A stretch of DNA of 8,078 bases from Gammaproteobacteria bacterium. Lineage in GTDB: Bacteria; Pseudomonadota; Gammaproteobacteria; Xanthomonadales; Marinicellaceae. Location: assembly GCA_030426065.1 (NCBI GenBank), contig JAUHZH010000083.1, positions 1 to 8,078 of the forward strand. Direction: 5' to 3'. Under the pieces are notes generated by a model. It was not told where the DNA came from and searched no databases. It was given only the letters and a program-made list of their open reading frames with translations. The position numbers and the translations under genes were made by a program. Position 1 is the stretch's first letter, and every line of letters starts with the position of its first letter. Below are positions 5,059-8,078 of the stretch, piece after piece.

Positions 5059-6195
5059 ATGACCGATTCATTCATCAAATGCAAAGCCGCTGTTGCCTGG
5101 CAAGCGGGCCAACCCCTGTCCATCGAAGAAGTGGATGTGATGCTGCCAAAAAAAGGCGAAGTGCTGGTGAAAATCATCGCTTCTGGCGTCTGTCACACCG
5201 ATGCCTTCACACTGTCAGGTGATGACCCCGAAGGCCTTTTTCCTGCCATCCTGGGCCACGAAGGCGGTGGCATCGTTGAACAGGTGGGCGAAGGCGTCAC
5301 TTCGGTCGTCGTTGGCGATCACGTGATTCCCCTTTACACCCCCGAGTGTGGTGAGTGTAAATTCTGCACTTCTGGTAAAACCAATTTGTGTCAGAAAATT
5401 CGCGAAACGCAAGGGAAGGGTTTGATGCCAGACGGCACCACCCGCTTTTACAAAGACGGTCAACCCATTCACCATTACATGGGCTGTTCCACTTTTTCAG
5501 AATACACCGTGTTGCCTGAAATTTCCTTGGCCAAGGTCAACCCAACGGCACCCTTGGAAGAAGTCTGTTTGCTGGGTTGTGGCGTCACAACTGGCATGGG
5601 TGCGGTGTTGAACACTGCCAAGGTCCAAGCCGGAGACACCGTGGCGATTTTTGGCTTGGGCGGCATAGGTTTGTCAGCCGTCATCGGTGCCCAAATGGCG
5701 GGCGCCAGTCGCATCATTGGCATCGACCTCAATGAAAGCAAGTTCGACTTGGCCAAAAAACTGGGCGTGACCGATTGCATCAACCCCAAAGACCATGACA
5801 AACCCATCCAAGATGTGGTGATTGAACTGACTGATGGTGGTGTCGATTATTCCTTCGAATGCATCGGCAACGTCAACGTCATGCGCTCGGCTTTGGAGTG
5901 TTGTCACAAAGGCTGGGGCGAATCGGTGATCATTGGTGTGGCTGGCGCAGGGCAAGAGATATCAACACGCCCTTTTCAATTGGTCACGGGCCGCGTGTGG
6001 CGAGGCACCGCTTTTGGTGGCGTCAAAGGACGCTCCGAATTGCCACAAATCGTTGAGCAATATTTGGCCGGTGAATTTGCACTGGATGATTTCATCACCC
6101 ACACCATGCCATTGGAACAAATCAACGAATCGTTCGACCTGATGCACGAAGGCAAGAGCATCCGTTCAGTGATTCACTTTGAACACGGGGGATAA
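5059..6195 (+). CDS. frmA: S-(hydroxymethyl)glutathione dehydrogenase / class III alcohol dehydrogenase
   Basis: 378 residues, the usual length for this family. It oxidises S-hydroxymethylglutathione (formed spontaneously from formaldehyde and glutathione) to S-formylglutathione with NAD+; class III enzymes also reduce S-nitrosoglutathione. Catalytic zinc ligands are Cys45 (GVCHTD), His67-Glu68 (GHE) and Cys174 (LLGCGVTTG). The structural zinc quartet is Cys97, Cys100, Cys103, Cys111 (CGECKFC...C). Arg115, the residue that marks glutathione-dependent class III enzymes, is present in QKIRETQGKG. The Rossmann loop GLGGIG is at 199-204, and GNVNVMR, AGQEISTRPFQLVTGR and GGVKGRS match E. coli FrmA closely. 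ATG 5059 gives the normal N-terminus; no strong Shine-Dalgarno is visible. It is followed after 3 bp by frmB, so the two are certainly co-transcribed. No frmR is present in the window. Confidence 0.97.
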   Translation: MTDSFIKCKAAVAWQAGQPLSIEEVDVMLPKKGEVLVKIIASGVCHTDAFTLSGDDPEGLFPAILGHEGGGIVEQVGEGVTSVVVGDHVIPLYTPECGECKFCTSGKTNLCQKIRETQGKGLMPDGTTRFYKDGQPIHHYMGCSTFSEYTVLPEISLAKVNPTAPLEEVCLLGCGVTTGMGAVLNTAKVQAGDTVAIFGLGGIGLSAVIGAQMAGASRIIGIDLNESKFDLAKKLGVTDCINPKDHDKPIQDVVIELTDGGVDYSFECIGNVNVMRSALECCHKGWGESVIIGVAGAGQEISTRPFQLVTGRVWRGTAFGGVKGRSELPQIVEQYLAGEFALDDFITHTMPLEQINESFDLMHEGKSIRSVIHFEHGG

Positions 6196-6198
6196 ACC

Positions 6199-7083
6199 AT
6201 GGAAGTCTTGAATCAACACAAATGTCATGGCGGCTGGCTCAAACAGTGTGAGCATGCCTCGGTATCAACAGGCTGCATCATGCGACTTTCTGTCTATTTA
6301 CCACCACAGGCTTTGACACAGGAATTGCCGGTGGTTTATTGGTTGTCCGGTTTGACCTGTACCGATGAAAACTTTGTTCAAAAAGCCGGTGCTTTCAAAA
6401 CGGCGGCCGAACTGGGTTTGATTTTGGTGATGCCAGACACCAGTCCGCGCGGTACGGATTTTGACGGTAAAGCTGTGCCCAATGACGATGGGTATGATTT
6501 GGGGCAGGGCGCAGGCTTTTATGTCAATGCCACCCAAGCACCTTGGAAAACACATTTCCAAATGTATGATTATGTGGTCAGTGAATTACCCGAGTTGATT
6601 GATAACAACTTCCCAAGCAATGGACAACAGGCGCTGTCTGGTCACTCCATGGGCGGTCATGGTGCCTTGGTCATGGGCCTCAGAAACCCTGAAAATTACA
6701 GCTCCATTTCAGCCTTCAGCCCCATCTGTCATCCCGTGGATTGTCCCTGGGGGCAGAAAGCTTTTACCGCCTATTTGGGTGAAGATCAAGACAATTGGCG
6801 TGCATATGATGCCAGTTTGCTGCTTGCTGAGGCCAGTCAAGTTGTGCCCATTTTGGTTGATCAAGGCACCGACGACCAGTTTCTCGAAGAACAACTGGGC
6901 GGTCAATCATTGATCGATGCCGCTGAAAAAAGTGGCCATGCCCTGACCTACAACTGGCGTGAGGGCTATGACCACAGTTATTTCTTCATCAGCAGCTTCA
7001 TCGAAAATCATTTGAGGTTTCACCACAACCACTTCGCCAATCAGGCGGGCACCCACCTCACAGACCCGTCCGAAGAAGAGTGA
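6199..7083 (+). CDS. frmB: S-formylglutathione hydrolase
   Basis: 294 residues; a serine esterase that splits S-formylglutathione to formate and glutathione, completing formaldehyde detoxification. Alpha/beta-hydrolase marks: nucleophile Ser150 in GHSMGGHGA, probable acid Asp226 in DQGTDDQF, His259 in EGYDHSYFF; the family blocks KCHGGWLKQCEHAS, YWLSGLTCTDENF, PDTSPRG, YDLGQGAGFYVNATQAPW and AFSPI.HP are all visible. The start ATG 6199 has GGGGGA at 6187-6192, which overlaps the end of frmA, six bases upstream; the next Met (residue 28) would remove conserved sequence. The C-terminus runs about 15 residues past the usual end of E. coli FrmB with a His- then Glu-rich tail (HHNHF ... DPSEEE), of no known function. 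Ends 25 bp before the convergent minus-strand gene. Confidence 0.96.
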   Translation: MEVLNQHKCHGGWLKQCEHASVSTGCIMRLSVYLPPQALTQELPVVYWLSGLTCTDENFVQKAGAFKTAAELGLILVMPDTSPRGTDFDGKAVPNDDGYDLGQGAGFYVNATQAPWKTHFQMYDYVVSELPELIDNNFPSNGQQALSGHSMGGHGALVMGLRNPENYSSISAFSPICHPVDCPWGQKAFTAYLGEDQDNWRAYDASLLLAEASQVVPILVDQGTDDQFLEEQLGGQSLIDAAEKSGHALTYNWREGYDHSYFFISSFIENHLRFHHNHFANQAGTHLTDPSEEE

Positions 7084-7091
7084 TCCAAACA

Positions 7092-7116
7092 GCCCTTAAG
7101 CCAATGGTTTAAGGGC
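7092..7116. terminator. Strong hairpin between convergent genes, probable bidirectional terminator
   Basis: GCCCTTAAGCC (7092-7102), loop AAT, GGTTTAAGGGC (7106-7116): an 11-bp stem with one G-T pair. It starts 8 bp after the frmB stop and covers the stop codon (7109-7111) of the convergent minus-strand gene. No long T-run follows on either side, so termination may be modest or partly Rho-dependent; position between converging units is the main support. Confidence 0.6.
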
Positions 7117-7432
7117 GACCAAACTCAACTTCTGTGATTTGACCTGAAGTGTCGATCACAACACTGATGGCTTCACCACCCTCACAACTTTCAACAGGAA
7201 CATAAATCATGACGCCATGATCCAATTCCACATCCTCAATTTCGTCCCAGCCTGTGACGACTTCAACTTCAGCACCTTCGAAATATTCAATCATTTCTTC
7301 ATAGGCTTCTTTCAAGTCATCAACTCCCCACTCTGCTTGGGCAGAATCAGACAACATGCCGAACGCCGCATCAAATTCATTGGCAACTATTTTCAAAGCA
7401 AAGTCATCTGCTGTGTTTCTGTAATTCATCAT
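7109..7432 (-). CDS. Small acidic protein, probable NTF2-like/DUF3887-type fold
   Basis: 107 residues, strongly acidic (many Asp/Glu, few Lys/Arg). I do not recognise a named family. The layout, two N-terminal helices (ADDFALKIVANEFDAAFGML and the VDDLKEAYEEMIEYF segment, residues 8-51) followed by strands at about 54-60, 66-80, 87-95 and 98-104, is that of a cone-shaped NTF2-like domain, and 'N.FD.AF.ML...A......DLKE.Y' resembles the DUF3887 pattern. No signal peptide, so cytoplasmic. It follows the phosphatase gene by 8 bp on the same strand; an AAGGA lies within the last codons of that gene but is about 13 nt from the ATG, so translation may be coupled. A second ATG directly follows the first (7427-7429). 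Its stop codon lies inside the terminator hairpin. Function unknown. Confidence 0.7.
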   Translation of the reverse strand: MMNYRNTADDFALKIVANEFDAAFGMLSDSAQAEWGVDDLKEAYEEMIEYFEGAEVEVVTGWDEIEDVELDHGVMIYVPVESCEGGEAISVVIDTSGQITEVEFGRP

Positions 7433-7440
7433 GCTTTTTT

Positions 7441-8078
7441 TTAAATCCTTATTAACAATTCATGGGCAGCATCCAATGTCAGTGCTGCCGGCCACTGGTT
7501 CGGCTGGTCATCCGGCGCAATATACCCCCACATCGCAATCGCTGAAACCATGCCCGCGGCATTGGCGGCGGTGATGTCCGATTCGGCATCGCCCAGATAA
7601 AGGGTGGTGGCTGGATCGATGTTCATTTGCTCCACTGCGGTCAACAGCGGCTTGGGGTTGGGTTTGGCAATGCCCACTTCATCGGCTGAAATCACCACCT
7701 GGGCACCCGTAAACTCGGGCACGGTCGCGACCAAAGGCGTGGTCAGCCAACTCGGTTTGTTGGTGACGATGCCCCATGGCATGTCTTTTTCTTGCAGGGT
7801 TTGCAACAGTTCTGGGATGCCATCGAACAATTGGTTGTTTTGATTCAACTGTTTTTGGTAAATGGCCAGGTATTCCTGGCGCAAGGCTTCTTTGTCGCCT
7901 TGTTCCAACTCAGGAAACAGGGCATGAACCAAGGCGGCGGCGCCTTTGGAAATGTACTGTCGGTAATCAGCGATCGGCAGCGACCGATCGATGCCATGCT
8001 GCTTGGCCAAGGTTTCCAAGGCTTTGATCATGTCGATGGCGGTATCGACCAAGGTGCCGTCGAGGTCAAACAACACCG
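7441..8078 (-). CDS. HAD-family phosphatase, MupP/Gph type, 5' end beyond the right edge
   Basis: About 211 residues visible. HAD motifs: nucleophile and acid in VLFDLDGTLVD (Asp4 and Asp6 of the visible part), Thr105 in GIVTNKP, Lys138 in GIAKPNPKP, and Asp163/Asp167 in LYLGDAESDITAA; the helical cap lies at about 15-90. The family is usually named phosphoglycolate phosphatase, but LFDGIPELL, WGIVTNKP and the C-terminal GYIAPDDQPNQW with a following Ala match the MupP branch (N-acetylmuramate-6-phosphate phosphatase of cell-wall recycling) better than Gph; this is recalled similarity. The GTG at 8074-8076 most likely encodes an internal Val, as family members carry a few residues before this strand, so the true start is off the window. 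Followed after 8 bp by the small acidic protein. Confidence 0.9.
   Translation of the reverse strand, partial: VLFDLDGTLVDTAIDMIKALETLAKQHGIDRSLPIADYRQYISKGAAALVHALFPELEQGDKEALRQEYLAIYQKQLNQNNQLFDGIPELLQTLQEKDMPWGIVTNKPSWLTTPLVATVPEFTGAQVVISADEVGIAKPNPKPLLTAVEQMNIDPATTLYLGDAESDITAANAAGMVSAIAMWGYIAPDDQPNQWPAALTLDAAHELLIRI

Noticed and set aside
8074..8076. GTG as the true start of the right-edge phosphatase
   Set aside because: It encodes the Val directly before LFDLDGT; family members carry several residues before this strand, so the gene most likely continues past the window.

Overview
The window looks like a chromosomal segment of a gammaproteobacterium. Base composition is moderate (by eye close to 50% G+C). 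The SlyD, FrmA and FrmB orthologues read very much like Escherichia/Pseudomonas proteins, and the right-edge phosphatase carries sequence signatures of the Pseudomonas MupP branch. I cannot name a genus; this is inference from protein similarity recalled from memory, not from a search.

Layout from left to right: (1) a minus-strand gene running off the left edge encodes the alpha half of a secreted isoaspartyl peptidase/plant-type L-asparaginase. (2) Divergent from it across about 52 bp lies a very large plus-strand gene for a three-module protein: APH/hydroxylysine-kinase-like kinase, LytM/M23 metallopeptidase, and class III aminotransferase-fold phospholyase related to ETNPPL/PHYKPL. (3) About 30 bp downstream is a SlyD-type FKBP prolyl isomerase. 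(4) Next comes a gene-free stretch of about 420 bp packed with inverted repeats and a consensus-like TATAAT. (5) A small SRPBCC/AHSA1-like protein follows. (6) A tight frmA-frmB pair (glutathione-dependent formaldehyde dehydrogenase and S-formylglutathione hydrolase, 3 bp apart) follows. (7) Converging on it from the right edge is a minus-strand pair: a MupP/Gph-type HAD phosphatase (5' end cut by the window) and, 8 bp after it, a small acidic NTF2-like protein. A strong hairpin separates the convergent units.

How the genes work together: frmA and frmB form a complete two-step route from S-hydroxymethylglutathione to formate plus glutathione; no frmR or gfa gene is in the window. In the three-module protein, kinase and phospholyase probably act in sequence: phosphorylate an amino alcohol (hydroxylysine- or ethanolamine-like), then eliminate ammonia and phosphate to leave an aldehyde. 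The central M23 module keeps all zinc and catalytic residues but the protein has no credible signal peptide, so its role is open. The divergent isoaspartyl peptidase and the M23 module both hint at handling of damaged or modified peptides, but that link is speculation.

The most rewarding parts are the three-module kinase-peptidase-phospholyase and the structured gene-free stretch at 4105-4525.
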